Positions 1 to 20,043 are shown, counted from the first letter of the stretch. The stretch is 64,000 bases of DNA from Anaeromyces robustus (GCA_002104895.1 MCFG01000087.1:1-64000); one strand, 5' to 3'. Notes: generated by a model not told the origin, from the letters alone. Numbers and translations are program-made.

Positions 1-3000
1 GACTTTGAAAATAAAACACTGACATGAAAATTAATATGGTTTACCAATGAATTTTTAAAGATTTTAATTTTTAATATAAACAAAAAAAAAAAAAAAAAGA
101 AAAAAAGAAAGAAAAAAAAAAGAAAATAAACTTTCTTTATTATTTTTATTAAATTAATAATATTATCTATTATATTATTAAATATATTATTTTTTATTAT
201 TATGATATATTTTTATTATATTAGATTTAAAATTATTAAAAAAAAAAAAAAAAGAAAGAACAGAAAAGTAATTAAAAAAAAAAAAAAAGATATGGATAAT
301 AATATTAATTCTATATATATTATATATATAATATAATATATAATATAATATAGTTTATATATAATACAATATATATGAAATATAATATAAAATATATAAA
401 GTAATATAAACATTTAATTAATTTTTATTAAAAATAATTTTTGATAATTTAATTTTTGTACAATTATATTAATGTTAAAAAAATGATTAATAAACTTTTT
501 TTCATAATTAAATAATATATGGTAATATATTATAGATAATAATGATATATATTCTAATATATATAATAATGATATATTTATTATATATTTTAGTATATTG
601 AATATTGAATAACTAAATAAATTGAGAATAAATGAATGATGAATAATGAATAATGAATAATCATTCATCATATTAACCTTTTTTAGTAATTAATATAATT
701 AATGGTTAAGACTGTTGTGTGTGTTTGTGTGTGTGTGTGTATGTATTAGTTAATTTAATAATTTAATTATTTATTTATTTAATTATTTATTTAATTTATA
801 TATTTAATTTATTTAGTTATTTATTTATTTTTTGATAATAAACTTTATTTATTAATTAAAAGTTTATTCATTAACAAAATTAAATGAATAATGAATAATT
901 GAACAAAACATAAACAAAAAAAAAAAGTCGAGAAGTACATAAAATAAATAAATAAAAAAAAAATTTGATTTTAAGTTTATTTTCTATTAAAAAAAATTTT
1001 TTATCTTTTTTTTCTCTTTTTCTTTTCTTTTTTATTAATTTATTTTAGTTTTATCTTTTTATTTTTCCTTTTTATTTTATTTTATATATTTTTTTTTTTA
1101 AAAAAAATCCTTTTTTCTTTTTCCTTTTTATTTTATAATAATGTTTATAATACTTAAAAGTTTTTTTTTTAATAAATCTAAAACATCAGAAAAGAAAAAT
1201 TAGAAAAATTACATTAGATTAATTAATATAATCTTTTTTTATTATAATAATTAAATTATTATAAAAATTTATTATTAAAAATGTTAATTTTTTTTTAATA
1301 AATAATACAAAATAAGGATAAAATACTAATCCTTTAATACTTAATATTTTGGGCTAAATCTCACTTTTTATTATATAATTTTATGGTAAAAAATATATAT
1401 ATAAAACCAAAAACATTTTTAATAACAAAAAAATATATATAAAAAAATAAAATTTTATTTTATTTTTTTGATTTTGTAATAATTAATTTAAATTAAATTA
1501 AATTAAATTAAATTAAAAATTTATTATTAAAAATTTTTTCTTTTTTTTTTTTAAATATAATTTTATTTTATATTTTTTTAAATTTAAAAAAAAATAATTA
1601 TTTAATTATTTAATTATTTATTATTTATTATTAATATTAATATTAAAAATGTGGCTAGAAATCAATGATTTTTTTTTTTTTTTTTTTTTTTTTGTTTATG
1701 TTTTGTTCAATTATTCATTATACATTTAATGATGAAAAAAAAAAAATTTTTTTTTTTTCCTTTTTATTATGAGTAATGTGGTTACAAACAGTAAATAAAA
1801 AATTAAAAAAACCTTTTTTTTTTTTCTTTCTATTTTTTTTTTGCATTTTATTTTTTATATTTTTTTGTATATTTTGTAATTTTGTAATTTTGTACGTATT
1901 TTTTTATTTATTTATTTATTCATATATTTATTTATTTAATATATAATAATAAAAAAAAAAAAAAAAGGGAAAACATGGATTTCAACATTTTAATTATTGA
2001 AAATGATTTAAAAAGCTTTTATTATGCCTTTATATTAATATTAAAAAGTAAAAAAGTAAAAAAAAAAAAAAAAACTTTATTTATTAATTCATCTTTTAAT
2101 CATGAAATGATTTATAATTAATAATAAATAAACAAATATAAGCATTAAAATATTAAAATAGTTTATTTATTAAAAAAAAATAATAAATATTAGTGAATTC
2201 ATTTTTCTATTTTTCCATAAAAATATATATCGCATTATATAAACTTTTTTTTATTTTATTTTATTTTATTTTAATTTTAATTTTCCAATTTCTTTATTTT
2301 TTTTTATGTATTTTATAAAATAATATTTTTAAAATTATTATTATTTATAATTTATAATTATTATGAATTATACAGGATTTTATTTTTTGTGTTATTTTTT
2401 AAGAGGTATTGTTGTATTGTTCTCTTATTTCTTTTATTATAAATTTTATTATTATTTATTATTTACGTTTTAATTTTATTTTAAATTATTATTTATATTA
2501 GATAGATTACTTTTATTTTATTTTACTTTAATCCAATTATTCCTATCTTTTTTTTTATTCTTATTATATTAATTAATAAGATTTTTTTTAAGTATTAAGG
2601 TTTTTCTTTTTATTTTTTATATTTTAGTTAAGTAAATTTTAACAAAATAAAATAAAAAAATGAATGAATGAATGAAATAAAATGTAATGAAATGAAATAA
2701 AATGAAATAAAATGAAATAAAATAAATTATTTATTATTAGTAGTTTAAATTTAATTTTAATCAAATTCAGCGAATAATTTTTAAAATAAATCTAAAATTT
2801 AGTGTTAATTATCTTAATAATAATTAAGATTAAGCAATCGTTTTACCGTACATAATTCTTTTTATTTTTTTTACCATAAAATACTAATACTTTTTTTTTA
2901 AATAGTAATTAAAGTTAAATCAACCATTAATAATTAGTATTTAATTAACTATAAAAAAATTTCTTTTTAAACTCAAGTTTAATTACTTTAATTATAATTA

Positions 3001-5240
3001 TTTTAAATGCAATAATGATAATGATATAATATAATATTATATATAAAAAAAGAATATTATTTTTTTTTTATTTTATTTCATATTTTTAATAATATTTATA
3101 ATTTTATAATAAATTTATAGGTATAATTTTTAATAATTTTTATAATTTCTTGTATAATTAGTAGTAATTCAATGGTGATTTTGAATTTTTTATTATTTTA
3201 ATTTACCAACGGATGATGATTACAACACTTTATAAATACCTAAATAAAAACTATAATAAATATAGAAAATTTACTACCCAATAATTCCTAATTAAAAAAA
3301 AAAAAAAGTTATAATAATCATTTATAATATAGTTTTATATAATAATTGATAATAATAAAAATAAAATAATAAAATAAAATAATTAATTATAATTATCAAT
3401 TTATTATTATAAATTTATTATTATAAATTAATAATCTAATATAAAAATAAAATAAATATAATTATTACTTTTATTATTACTATTCCCTATTTTTTTTTTA
3501 ATAATCATAATCATAATCAAAATAATACTAATAACAATAATAAAACTAATATATATTATAATTCTTATTTTATAGATGCTTATTTTTCTTTCTATATATA
3601 TTTCTATATGATTTTTTTTTTTTTTTTTTTGTTCCTTATTTTTTTTACTAAATACTTCCTAACATAATTAACATAATTATAATAATTATAATTATAATTA
3701 TTATTATTTTTATCTACTAAAACTTGAATAATAAAATAAAATAAAAAAAAACTTAAAATAAAAATAAAATTTATTAAAGAATAAACTTAACACAATGCAA
3801 AATTTACTTTATTTTATATATTATAACCATTGATTATTGATTATACTCTAATAAATTACAAATTTTATATTTTAATATATTATCAAATATAATTTCAAAC
3901 TTTTTTAAAAATTATAATAAATATACTTTTTTTTTATTATTATTATATATTATACTAATATTTTATGTTTATTATCATCTTTATTATATATAATTAATTC
4001 TATTTATTTTAATTACATTTTTATTATATTATTTATTATATTTTATTATATTATGTATTATATATTAATTATATTAATTATTATATTATTTATTATATAT
4101 TAAATTTTTAATTTATGTAAAAAAAAAAAAAAACTAAAATTTTTTTTTTTTATGATTTTTTAGAAAAAAAAAATTCTTTTATATTTTCTTCTTTTTTCTT
4201 TTTTTTTTTTTTTTATTTTTATTTTTTAAAAAAAAAAAAATAATTAAAAAAAAATTTTTTTTAATATTACTAAAAAATATAAAAAATTTTTGAAAAAAAA
4301 AATAAATTTTTAAAAAAAAAAAATTATATATATTTAATAAAATAAAATAAAATAAAATAAAAAAAAAAAAACGAACTTTTAAAAAATCTTATACAAAAAA
4401 AAAAAAAAACAGTACTCTTATTATGAAATAATAATAATTTCAGAACATAATAAAAATAAAAAAAATGAAATAAAATATAAAATACATATAATAATAAACC
4501 AGTTAATATATATTAATGAAAAAACTAAAAAGTAATAAATAAGAAAATATTTCAGCCTTTTTTTTTTTTTTTGACATATAATATTAACAAAAATAAAAAT
4601 TAAACACATATATAAAACACACTTGTTTTTTATATATATATTTGGTACTTTTTTTATATTTAAACTTTAAAGAAAAAAAAATAAAAGTTATATATTTGTT
4701 AAAAGTTAGAAAAAAAAACCGATAATTTATATTATAAAGTTATTTAAAAAAAAAATGAATAAGATATATTCAACTTTTTATTAATACAATTTTTATATAC
4801 ATTATAAAACTTTTTTTTTTTTAATTTTTTTTATATAAAATAGAAATACTACATGATATACTATCAAACAAAAAAATAATAAATATTAAGAAATATATAC
4901 ATATATATAGCAAAAATTGTCATACTATATTATTTAGAAGAATAAAAAAAACAAAGTTAATTATTCTATAAACTTTACAATAAGATAAGAAAAAAGTTTA
5001 ATATTATTTATTCAAAACCAAAAAAAGAAAAAAAAAAAACCAAGAAAAAACGAATAAATAATTAAGAATAAAAATATATAGAATTTATTGTTATAGTTAA
5101 AAATATATAATAAAAAAAAAAAACTTTTTTTTTTATTATTATTATTATTATATATATATTCATAGAAAAAAACAAAATAGAATAAAAATATTATTATTAT
5201 AATATATATAGAAAAAGTATATATATATTAATATATATAG
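1..5240. other. AT-rich intergenic spacer
   Basis: No supportable gene. The stretch is made of A and T homopolymers, TTTA/AAAT and TAAA-type simple repeats and short GT-rich patches (about 716-742). Long translations here are Ile/Leu/Phe/Lys-only, as expected from low-complexity AT DNA. The only organised structure I can support is an inverted-repeat pair at 879-926 and about 1680-1730. Bases 1-35 are slightly less AT-rich and could be the tail of an upstream gene, but no family can be recognised. Confidence 0.6.
879..1730. repeat. Inverted repeat pair, about 37 bp arms plus poly-A extension
   Basis: The arm at 879-915 matches the reverse complement of 1694-1730 over 37 bp with one mismatch by eye. 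The core includes the non-low-complexity word GAACAAAACATAAAC. Both arms continue inward into an A run (916-926) or a T run (about 1672-1693). The spacing is about 850 bp. The geometry is that of terminal inverted repeats of a non-autonomous DNA element, or of a large hairpin. No clear target-site duplication was seen, so mobility is only a suggestion. Confidence 0.6.
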
Positions 5241-8933
<3,693 letters not shown>

Positions 8934-11900
8934 TCCATGCTCATAAAAAAAATAAAATAAATAAACCAAATAAATAAACAAATAAAAAAAATATAGAAAA
9001 AAAAAATAAATAGAAAAAATATATAGAACAAAACAAAAATAGAAAAATAGAAAAAAGAAAGAAAGAAAAGAAAATAAAAAGAAATAATTAATCAAAACGC
9101 AAACAAATAATCGAACAAACAATGAATGAATGAGTGAATGAATGAATGAATATAATTATCTGGAAATAACTTCATTTTTTCTTTTTTTCTATATCTATTA
9201 TTTTTTCTTTATCATAAAACTTTTTCTCTATTTAATTTAATTTAATTTAATTTAATTTAATTTAATTTAAAGAAAAAAAAAACAATATATATATTTATAT
9301 ATATATAACATTATACACACATTTTTTTTTTAAAAGAAAAAAAAAATCAAAAAAAAAAAAAAAAAAAAAAAATAGAACATAACTATCTTATTTTTTAAAT
9401 AAACAGAAACACACTATTACAATATACACACTACTACACTACTACATTAACACACTTAACACACTACGCACAAGATAAAAAACAAAAACAAAAAAAAAAT
9501 AACAATTCCTAAAAAAAAAAAAACCAAAAAAAAAAATTTTTTTTTCTTATACTATATAACTCATATATTATTTTAAATTTTATATATTTATTTTTTTTTT
9601 CTTTCTTTTCTTTTCTTTTATTCTTTTTATTTTTTTTTAAAGTTTAAAAAAAAAAAAAGAAGAGGAAAAGAAAAGAAAAGAAAAGAAAAGAAGAAAAAAA
9701 GAATTATTATTATTTAAATTTAGTTTTCTATTAAATTATCTCTCTATTAAAATATATCTCTTTTTATTTTATAATTTTATTTTTATTTTTATTATTTTTA
9801 TTTTATTTTTATTATTTTTATTTTAATATTTATAATATTAAATATTATCCATTAAAAAAAAAAAGCTTTTTTTTTTAATTTTAATTTTTACTAGTTTTTA
9901 ATTTTAATTTCTTTTATTATTATTATTATACTTATTTAAAATTTCAAAATTCAATATATAATAACTATTAATTTATTTATATTTTTATTAATTTCTTTTT
10001 CTTTTTCTTTTTTATTATTTACTTTATATTATTATTAAACTATAAAACTTTTACTATCTCTCTCTTTTTTTTTTACAATTTAATTTTTTTTTTATAATTT
10101 ATTTAAGAATATATATATATATATAACTAAACTAAATTAAACTATATTATATATTTATCTCATAAACTATTATATATATAAAAAAATTTATTAAAAAAAA
10201 TATATATATATTATTATAACATTAAAAAAAATAATTACAATGCTTACTCTTTTTTTTTTATTATTATTATTTTATTTTATTATTTTATTTTATTTTATTT
10301 ATTTTTTTTATTATATTATATTTTATTGTTTATTGTTTTTTGTTTTGTTTTTTTTTTTATAAAATATATAAATATGTTAATTAATTATTAATTGTTATTA
10401 TATATATATCAACCTAAAGTATATTAAATTAAGATAATTTAATCCTATTATTATATAATTAATAAGAAAAAAAACATCGAAAAATAAAACAATAAAGAAA
10501 AAAAAATATTATTTATTTAAAAAAAAATATATATATAATAATAATAATAAAATAGTATTAATAAATATTATTATTAATAATGGTTTGTTTAAATTTAAAA
10601 AAAAAAAGACTCTTTTTTTTTTTAAGAATCAATTTTATTTTTATGAATCTGTTATAAAAAATAAATCATGGAATAACAGTTTTTTTTATTATTAATTATT
10701 ATTATTATTATTATTATTATAAATAAACTATATACTATGAATGAATGTATACAAAATAATAATAATTACCAAAATTATGAATCCTATCCTAGGTATAAAT
10801 AAAAATCATATGTTATTTATTTTTATGCTTTTTTTTTTTTTTAATATTATAATATTATAATAATAAATAATAAATTTTTTTTGAGATTACTTTTAATTTA
10901 TGATATATAAATAAATAAAAAAATTATTTTTCCAATAAAACAAAAATTATTATTAATTAATTAAATAATTACTAAAAAAAAAAGGAAATTATTTTAAAAA
11001 CTAAACTCTTTTTTTTTTTTTTTTAATATTAAATATTAAATATTAATAAATAAATAACGTGTATGTAATTAATTTAATCCTAAATAATTATATATAATAT
11101 TTATATATGATTATATATTATTATATTATATTATATTATATTATATTATCATATTAAATACAATATATTAATTCTATAGAATATCAATTAATTTATTAAT
11201 ATATTTTTTTTTAAGTCTACCTAATATTATTTTTAAAATCATTATTATAAATAATATATATATATAAATATAAATATAAATATATATAATAATTCTTTTT
11301 ATATATATAATCATCTCTCTTTTTTTTTATTTTTACTTTATATATGTATATATTATATTATATTATATTATTTATAATATACTGTATTATATTATTAATA
11401 ATAAATTTATAAATTATATCATTCCAGAAATTCTATTTAATTTATTTTCGGTGATATATAATTATTCCATAAAATAAGATTAAAAAAAAAAAAGAGTACA
11501 AAAATTAATATATATAATATATAGGTTAAAGTATACATCATCTATATATTTATATATATAAATAAATATATAATAAATAGAATAAATCTTATAGAATTAT
11601 CATATTAATTTATAAATATAAATTAAAAAAGACAATAAAAAAATTTAATAAATAAATAAATAAGTAAATAAATAAATAAAAAAGATTAAGAAACAAAAGA
11701 ATAAAAAAAAAAAAATTTTTTTTTAATATATTTTTATGATTATTAATTAAATCAATTTTATAAAAAAAAAATAATCCTTTTTTAGAGTTTTTTACATAAT
11801 TTTTTTTATTATTTTTTATTATATTATTTTATTATTTATGATTTATAGATTTTTATTTGTATCACGCCACGTTAATTAAAATATAAAAAATTTTTTTTTG

Positions 11901-14722
11901 TGTAAGGTTGAGCCTCATTTATAATATAAAAAAAAATAAATAAAAAAATTAATTTAACAAAAAAAGTAATAAAAAAAAAAGTTAAAAAAAAAAAAAAAAA
12001 GTACAATAAAATAGAGTATAAATAATAAGAATAAGACTTAAATATATAGTATAAATTAATAAAGGAAAAAAAAAAAAACTTAATTAATTAAATTAGTTAT
12101 AAAGTTTTATTATTACTATTATTAATATATAAAAAAATTATTAATTCTCTTTTTTTTTTTTGTCCATTTTAATTTTATTTTATTCCTATTTTTTACCCCT
12201 AAAATAATTTTTTTTTATTAATATTTTTTATAATGTTTTAAATATAGCATTATTTTTAATTTTTTCTTTATATGTTTTATGTTTTTATGTTTTATTTTAG
12301 TTATTATGTTTCCCTTTTTTTTTAATATTTTAATATTTTAATATGATTAAAGTAATATGAATAAGATCAAAAAATAAATAAAAAAATTTTTTTTTTTAGT
12401 CTTACCGTAAATAGTTATTTTAGAAATATGAATAATAATAAATAAATATAATTATTAAAATTTTTTTAAGGAAGACATAAACAATAATATTTATTTTTAA
12501 TTATGAATGATGATGTAATTTAATAATAATTAATAATAATAGTAATAATAATTAGTTTAAACAAATAAGAAAATAAAATAAAAATAAGAAAAAATAAAAT
12601 AAAACAAATCTTAGTATTATTATTATTATTATTATTATTACTAAAATATTTTATTTTATAGTAAATTTGAAACTAAGTAAAAAAATGATTTAATACCCAT
12701 TTTAATATTTAATTTTAATATTTTAATATTTAATAATTCCTTAAATACTATTTTTTTAATTAATTCTATTATTATATTAAAAAAATAAAAAAAAAGGAAT
12801 TATTATATATGTATTTATATTAAATAAATACATATATATTAAAGTAGTGTATTCCATATTTCATATTTCATATATATATTTATTTATTTTTTAATAATTT
12901 AATAATTAAAAAAAAATAGATAGAATTATCCTTTTCTTTGTTAATTACTTTAAAAACTTTTTTTGTAAATTCTAAAATTGTAATTTTTTTATTTTTTTTT
13001 AAAAACCATTGTTTTACTTTATTTTGTTTTATTTTTTTTTTAAAAAAAAAAAAGCATATTATTTAGAATTTTTATTATTATTTTTCTTTACCACTTGACA
13101 AAAAAGCAAAAACCAAAAGAAAAAAAAAAAAGAAATTTGGAATATTTTAAAATTAATAAATTAAAAATCTAAAATATTAAAAAACTAAAATATAAAAAAT
13201 AAAAAATCTATAAAAAAAAAAAAGGCGTAAAAAATTAAAAAAAAAAATTTAATTTATAGAATGTTTTATTATTTTTTTATATATATACATATATATATAT
13301 TTAATAAAATATATTAAATAAAATTTAATAACATCTTTATACATATATAGTAATTTTTATATTAGTTTGTTTTTTATATATATTTATATTAAATGTTATA
13401 AATGTATTAGGATTATATAATGTTTATATTATTAGATTAAAAAAAAAATTTTTTTTTAAAAAAAAATTAAAAAAAAAAAAAAAAACAATATAAAAATTTT
13501 TGTGATACAATAAATGAAACAAAATTTCTATGGTAATAAAGAAAAAAAAAAAGTTTAAATTATTTAATTAATTAGGAATCTTCTAAAATGGTAATTACTT
13601 AAAAAGGAAATACTCACACCAACGATAATAAAACTCTATTTTTTTTTTTTGATATATATTTTAATATAATATAATATAATAATTGTATGATTTATTTTAA
13701 TATTATATTGGATAATTTATTAAAAATAGAAATTTTTTTTATTTTTTCAATTTTTAATTTTTAATTTTTTTAATATATAAATTTTTAAATAGTAGTACAA
13801 GTTGGATTAAAATTCTATTTTCTGTATACCCCCTGAAAAAAAAAATTATATCAAAAAAAAAAAAAACTATCTCAAGTTAAAATATTATATATAATATAAT
13901 ATATAATATATAAAAATATAATATATAAAATATTAATGATTTTGTTCTTTATTAAACATTTTTATATAAATCTATATAGGATAAAAATATAATAATATAA
14001 TATAATTAATCTATATCATAATTTTTTTAATTCTTATGTTATTTTTTATATTATTATTTTTATTTCTTTTTTTCTTTTTTTTTATTTTATTAGCAGAATT
14101 CGTACCACAATCTAAATATTTAATATTTAATATAATATTAATTCAGATATTTGTTTTTTTTTTTTTTTAAAAAAAATGTACAAAATCTTTATTTTTTTTA
14201 AAAAAAAAAATAAAATATATTTTTTATTATAATATCATAAAATATTAAAAAAAAATAAAATAATAAAAAATAAAAGGTTAAAATGATAATACTATAATAT
14301 ATTTAAAAAAAAAACGTATTTATTTATTATTTTAGTTTAATTCAATGATTTCAATGGTTACATTCATAAAATCACATTATACATAAATACATAAATCCAT
14401 AAATAGATAGATTCACAAAATATTATAATCATAAGTCATTAACTATGATATCATATTAAATAATAATGATCATAATATTAAAAAAATATAAACTAATAAC
14501 TAATAACTAATCATTCAATAAATAATTAAAATAAATAAAAGTGATAAATAAACTAAAAAGTAAATAAATAATTTTAATATACACCAATGATATGAAAATG
14601 GAAAAAAAAATAAAATTTAAAAAATAAAAATTCTTTTTTTATATAGATTTCATTTAATTTAATTTAATTTAATTTAATTTTTTTTTTCAGTTATTAAATT
14701 TATTTAATTTTTCCATTTTTGT

Positions 14723-14753
<31 letters not shown>

Positions 14754-16857
14754 TATAATTATTAAAAAAAAAAAAGAAATTTATTTTTACTAAATATATT
14801 AAAATTTATTCATTTATTTAATATATATTATAAATATATATATTTATTTATTTTTTTGTTAAGTTTTGGTTAATTTAAATGTGTTTTTTTTTTTTTTTTT
14901 CATTAAATTTACATTACACCAATCTTTTTTATCCTTAAAATAGAATAGATGGATTTATTTTATTTATTCATTTATTTTTATTTATTTAATTATTTATTTA
15001 TTAATTTTTTTATATATTTATTTTTGTTTCAGTTTTATATTTATTTTGTTTTTATTTTTTGTTTTTTGTTTTTTTTTTGTATAATATTTCTTTAATTTTT
15101 TTTTCGTTATCTTTGCTTTTTTTTTTTTACTATTTTTTAAATATTATTTTTGACCTTTTCTATTCAAAATATTTATTTAATGCTATTGTTTAAACCTAGT
15201 CAATTAAAAAAATATCGTGGATTTTATATTAAAAAATAAAAAAAAATTTTTTATTTTATCATCTTCAATTTTTATTTTTTTTTTAATTAAACAAATTAAA
15301 ATTAAAAACAAAAAAAAAATAAAAAAAATTAATTATTAGTATTAAAACTGTGCTTAACTTTTTTAATTATTATTTTGTTTTCTTTTTTTTTTTTTCTTTT
15401 TTTTTTTTTTTTTACAAATTCTATAATAAAATAAAAAAAATTTTTTTTTATTAATTTCATGTGCTTTTTTTTTTTTTTATCTGAATTTTTATTAATATTT
15501 CTTTTTTTAGTAAAAGTGATAAGAATAATATTTAATTTAAATTTCATTTTATATATTTAATATATTTATTTAATATTTATGTAATATTTATTTATATTTA
15601 ATATTTAATATATTAAAAATATTTATATTATTATGTCATCATATTTTATTTTATTTTATTTTATATATAATTTTTTTAATAACAATTTTATTATAATATT
15701 TATTTTTTTTTTTTAAAATTCTTTTGATAATAAACAAATTCTAGATCTTTTTAAAACATAAAAAAAAAAAAACTTTAAAAACTAAGAAATCTTCAAAATT
15801 TTGTTTATTTTATACTGATTTGTTTTGTATTTTTATTAATCTTTTTTACTAAATTTGGTAAATCATATGATAATAAAGTACGAAGTTGGCTAAAAAAAAA
15901 ATAAAAAAATTCTTAATTAAAATCTTATTTTATAAAATAAAAAAAAGAAAAACAATTTTTTTTAATGAAAAATTAAAATTAAAATTAAAATTAAAATGTT
16001 TTTAAGTACAAAATGTCTAAAATAAATAAAAATTTGTGATTGATTAAAAAAAAAAATATTAAAGAAAAACGAATTATTAATTAATTCATTCATTCATTAA
16101 TTATTGAATTGAATAATTTATTTGTATAATTTAATAATTCTTTTTCTTTTTTTATTCATATATTTAAAATATATTTTAAAATAAATATAAATAAATTATT
16201 TGAAATATAATAAATATATATAAAATAATAACTAAATAAATAAATCAATAAAAATAAATGAATTAATAATATATAGTACTTTAAAATACTTTAAAATTCT
16301 ATAGTACTATATATATATAAACATATATATAAACATATATAAAAATTTATATAAAAATATAAAGAAATATTATATTAATAAAAAAGATTTTTTAATATAT
16401 TTTATAAATCTTTTAATATATAATTTTATATATAATTTATAATAGTTTTATATATAATTTATAATAGTTTTTATATAATTCCTTTTTTTTTAAGTGGTAC
16501 AGATAAATTATTTATTTGGTGGCACACATTAACCCAAATAATCTTAAAACACCTTTAAATTATTTTAATACATTTTTAACATTTTTTTAATACATTTAAC
16601 CTCTATATTTCTTGTTTTTAACGAAATCAAATCAACCCTTCAATGAAATAATGAAATCATTTTTTTCTTTCTTTCTTTTTTTTTTTTAAAGTCATTATTG
16701 TATTAATATAAAAAAAACATGACGAATAAATTATAAATAATAAATTATTTATTAATAATTTAAAAATATTAATACTAGATAACTATCAATTTATAATAAT
16801 CTATGGAAAAGTTATTCTATAAATAATACCAAACATTTATTATTTATTTATTTAATT

Positions 16858-16898
<41 letters not shown>

Positions 16899-19620
16899 TT
16901 ATTTATTTATTATGATAATAATTATTAAATAAACTAATAATATTATTAAAAAAGATTATCATTAAAATTATAATTTAAGAGTAATAATGAATAATAATTA
17001 ATTATTAATTAATAGAATAAATAAATAATTTATTATTTATTATATAAGATTTATTTTTTTTCTTTTTCTATCATTTTTTGTTTTTTTTTTAAAAAAAAAA
17101 GCTTAAACTTAATAATTCAATTTTCATCTTTTTCTTTTTATTAATTAAAATAAATAAAAAATTATATATTTACAAAATATATATAAATATAAATATATTT
17201 ATAGAATAGAATATACATTTAAACATTTTGGATATATTAATTAATTAAATAGAATATTATATCCTATGAAATTATGTTTAAAGTGAAATAAATAGAATAA
17301 ATAAATAAAAATAAAATAAATAAATAAATAATGCTTTGCTTTACTAAATAATTAATAATAATATTGAAGGCAACTAAATATTTTATAAAATTATTATATA
17401 ATTATCTTTATTATATTATAAATTATTGCCACCATACTTTTTTATTATTATTGTTTATTATTATTATAATCTTAAATATCTTTAATCATAAAACTTGGTA
17501 ACTTTTTATTCATTTATTTTTTATAGAATTTTAATAAAAAAAAAAAAAGAATTAAAAATATTTTTTCCTTTTTTATCATTATTTTTGTTATCATTTTTTT
17601 TATTATTATTTTTCTATTTTTATTTTTCTATTTTAGTATAGTTTATATAAAAATTTTATAATATATATAATATATATTATATATGATTAATATTATTTTA
17701 TTTTATATTTATATTTATCTTATATTTATAATTAATTAATTAATTAATAAATTAATAAATTTATAGATTAACTTGAAACATAAAATAAAAAAAAAATGTT
17801 TTATAATTTTCATTTTATTAAAAATGTTCTAAAAAAGAAAAAAAAAAAAAAATTATTTTATATTATTATTATTTATATTTATTATATTTCCCATTTTTAA
17901 TTTATGTTTAAATATATATAAAAAAAATATTAATTTAATATTTTTTAATATTCCATTAGTTTTATTTTTATATTTCTATATTTCCATATTTTTTTTTATT
18001 ACCTTTTATTATTATTATTATTATTAATTGCACAAATCATAGTCACGATTTTCATTAATCTAAATCTTAATCTCTTATTGAATTATTTGAATTCTTAAAT
18101 TATTAACTCTTAACTCATACATAACTTCATTCATTATACAAATATAAATATATAATATATAATATATAATATATACACCTATACACATTTAAAAAATATT
18201 TTATTTTTTTTTGGTTGTTTTACATTGTGAATAATAATAAATAATAATTAATAATAATAATAAATAATAATAAATAATAATAATATAAAAAAATATTTAT
18301 TATTATAATAAAACTATTTATTAGAAAAAATAAAAAAAGAATTTCTTATTATTATTTATTATTTATCAGTTGAATAATTATTTTTTTTATTGATTGATTA
18401 TTTAAATTATTAGTTTTAATATTCTATGCTTACATGATGACATGCTTATATGTTTAATATGAAAAAATCAATATTAAACTTATATAAGATAAAAATTAAA
18501 AATAATGCAAAAACCTACTTAAAAAAGTAAAACTAATTAAAATGTTTACTAAAAAAAAAGCAACTGATTAATTAAAATCATGATAAAAAATCATGATAAA
18601 ATAATAACAAATAATAATTAATGATAATTAATGATGATAATTAATAATTAATGATAATAATTAATGATAATAATTAATAATTAATAATTAATAATTAATA
18701 ATTAATAATAAAAATAATTAATAATAAAAATAATTACAAATAAGGAATAAAAAAAAAAAAAAAAAGCATAAAGGAGTTGATAATATTAAAATAATAAAAA
18801 TAAAAAATTAATTATGTTATACAAAATATAAATTTATACAGTTTTATGACAAAAAAATTATGTAATAAAATAAACAAATAATAAAAATAAACAAATAAAA
18901 TAAAATGAAACAAAAATAAATAAAAAGTTGCATAAAACTAAAACTTGAAATAAAAAATAAAAATAAAAAATAAAGCTAAAAAAATAAAATAAAAATAAAA
19001 AAAAAACTTAATTAATAAATTAAAGAGATTTTGGAATGGGAATAATTTTTTTGTTTCTGTTTTTTTTTTTTTTTTTTTTTAAAAAAATTATTGCAGATAC
19101 ATAAAAATTAATATAAAAAATATTAATTAAATATTAATCATAAAAATAAAGAAAAAATTTTTTTTTAAAAAAAATAAAAAAAATGTGGCATTATTCCTAA
19201 TTTAATAACGTGGTAAATTGAAATAATTAAAAAAATCATAAAACATTTGGTACTTACCATAATAAATAATAAATATTAAATAATAAATAATAAATAATAA
19301 ATAATAATAAAATTATATTTTATAGATTAAAAGATTATTAATAGATATAATATTAAATAAAATGGATAACATGATTAAACAAATAATAAGAAGAAAAAAA
19401 AAAGTAAATAAACAATAATCAGTAATAATAATAATAAAAAAAAAAAAGAATAGAATAAATAGAATAATATAAAAAAAAATGAAATAGAATAAATAGAATT
19501 TTATATATAAATAAAAAGAAAAAGAGATAAAAAGAATATTCAAGTCACATATATTACACACATCTGATAAAATTTATTATTTAGGTTGTATTTATGATAA
19601 TTTGAAAAATGACATATTAC
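8934..19620. other. Gene-poor AT-rich spacer
   Basis: Nothing in this 10.7-kb stretch can be supported as a gene. It contains pentanucleotide tracts of TTTAA type (about 9230-9271 and 14651-14681), TTTA runs (14719-14755 and 16848-16915), TAATTAATGATAA-type minisatellite sequence (18600-18730) and many A/T homopolymers. A few patches with more G and C (11867-11925, 16495-16640) look like eroded unique sequence, but no family is recognisable. Confidence 0.6.
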
Positions 19621-19687
19621 AATATTATTATTATTATTATTATTTTTAACTATTATTAATTATTATTTATTATTATTATTATTATTA

Positions 19688-19748
<61 letters not shown>

Positions 19749-19885
19749 ATTTATTATTATTATTATTAATATTATTATTATTATTTATTATTAACTATTA
19801 TCATTATTATTATTTATTATTATTATTATTATTTAATATTATTATTAACTATTATTATTATTATTATTAACTATTATTATTATTA

Positions 19886-19933
<48 letters not shown>

Positions 19934-20043
19934 TATTATTATTTATTATTATTATTATTATTTATTATTATTTATTATTATTATTATTATTATTTATTAT
20001 TATTATTTATTATTATTATTAACTATTATTATTATTATTAACT
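19621..20043. repeat. Long (ATT)n microsatellite
   Basis: About 420 bp of almost pure ATT trinucleotide, with occasional TTTATT and TTAACT interruptions that recur at intervals, suggesting growth by slippage of compound blocks. No coding reading is credible. Confidence 0.9.

Noticed and set aside
1-35. Possible 3' end of an upstream gene
   Set aside because: Only a few codons in any frame and no recognisable motif; cannot be supported within the window.
216-671. Two hydrophobic minus-strand open frames
   Set aside because: Composition is only Ile/Leu/Phe/Tyr/Asn, as expected from random AT DNA; no family motif or splice support.
19621-20043. Possible CRISPR-like or satellite array
   Set aside because: The repeat unit is the trinucleotide ATT with no unique spacers; an ordinary microsatellite.
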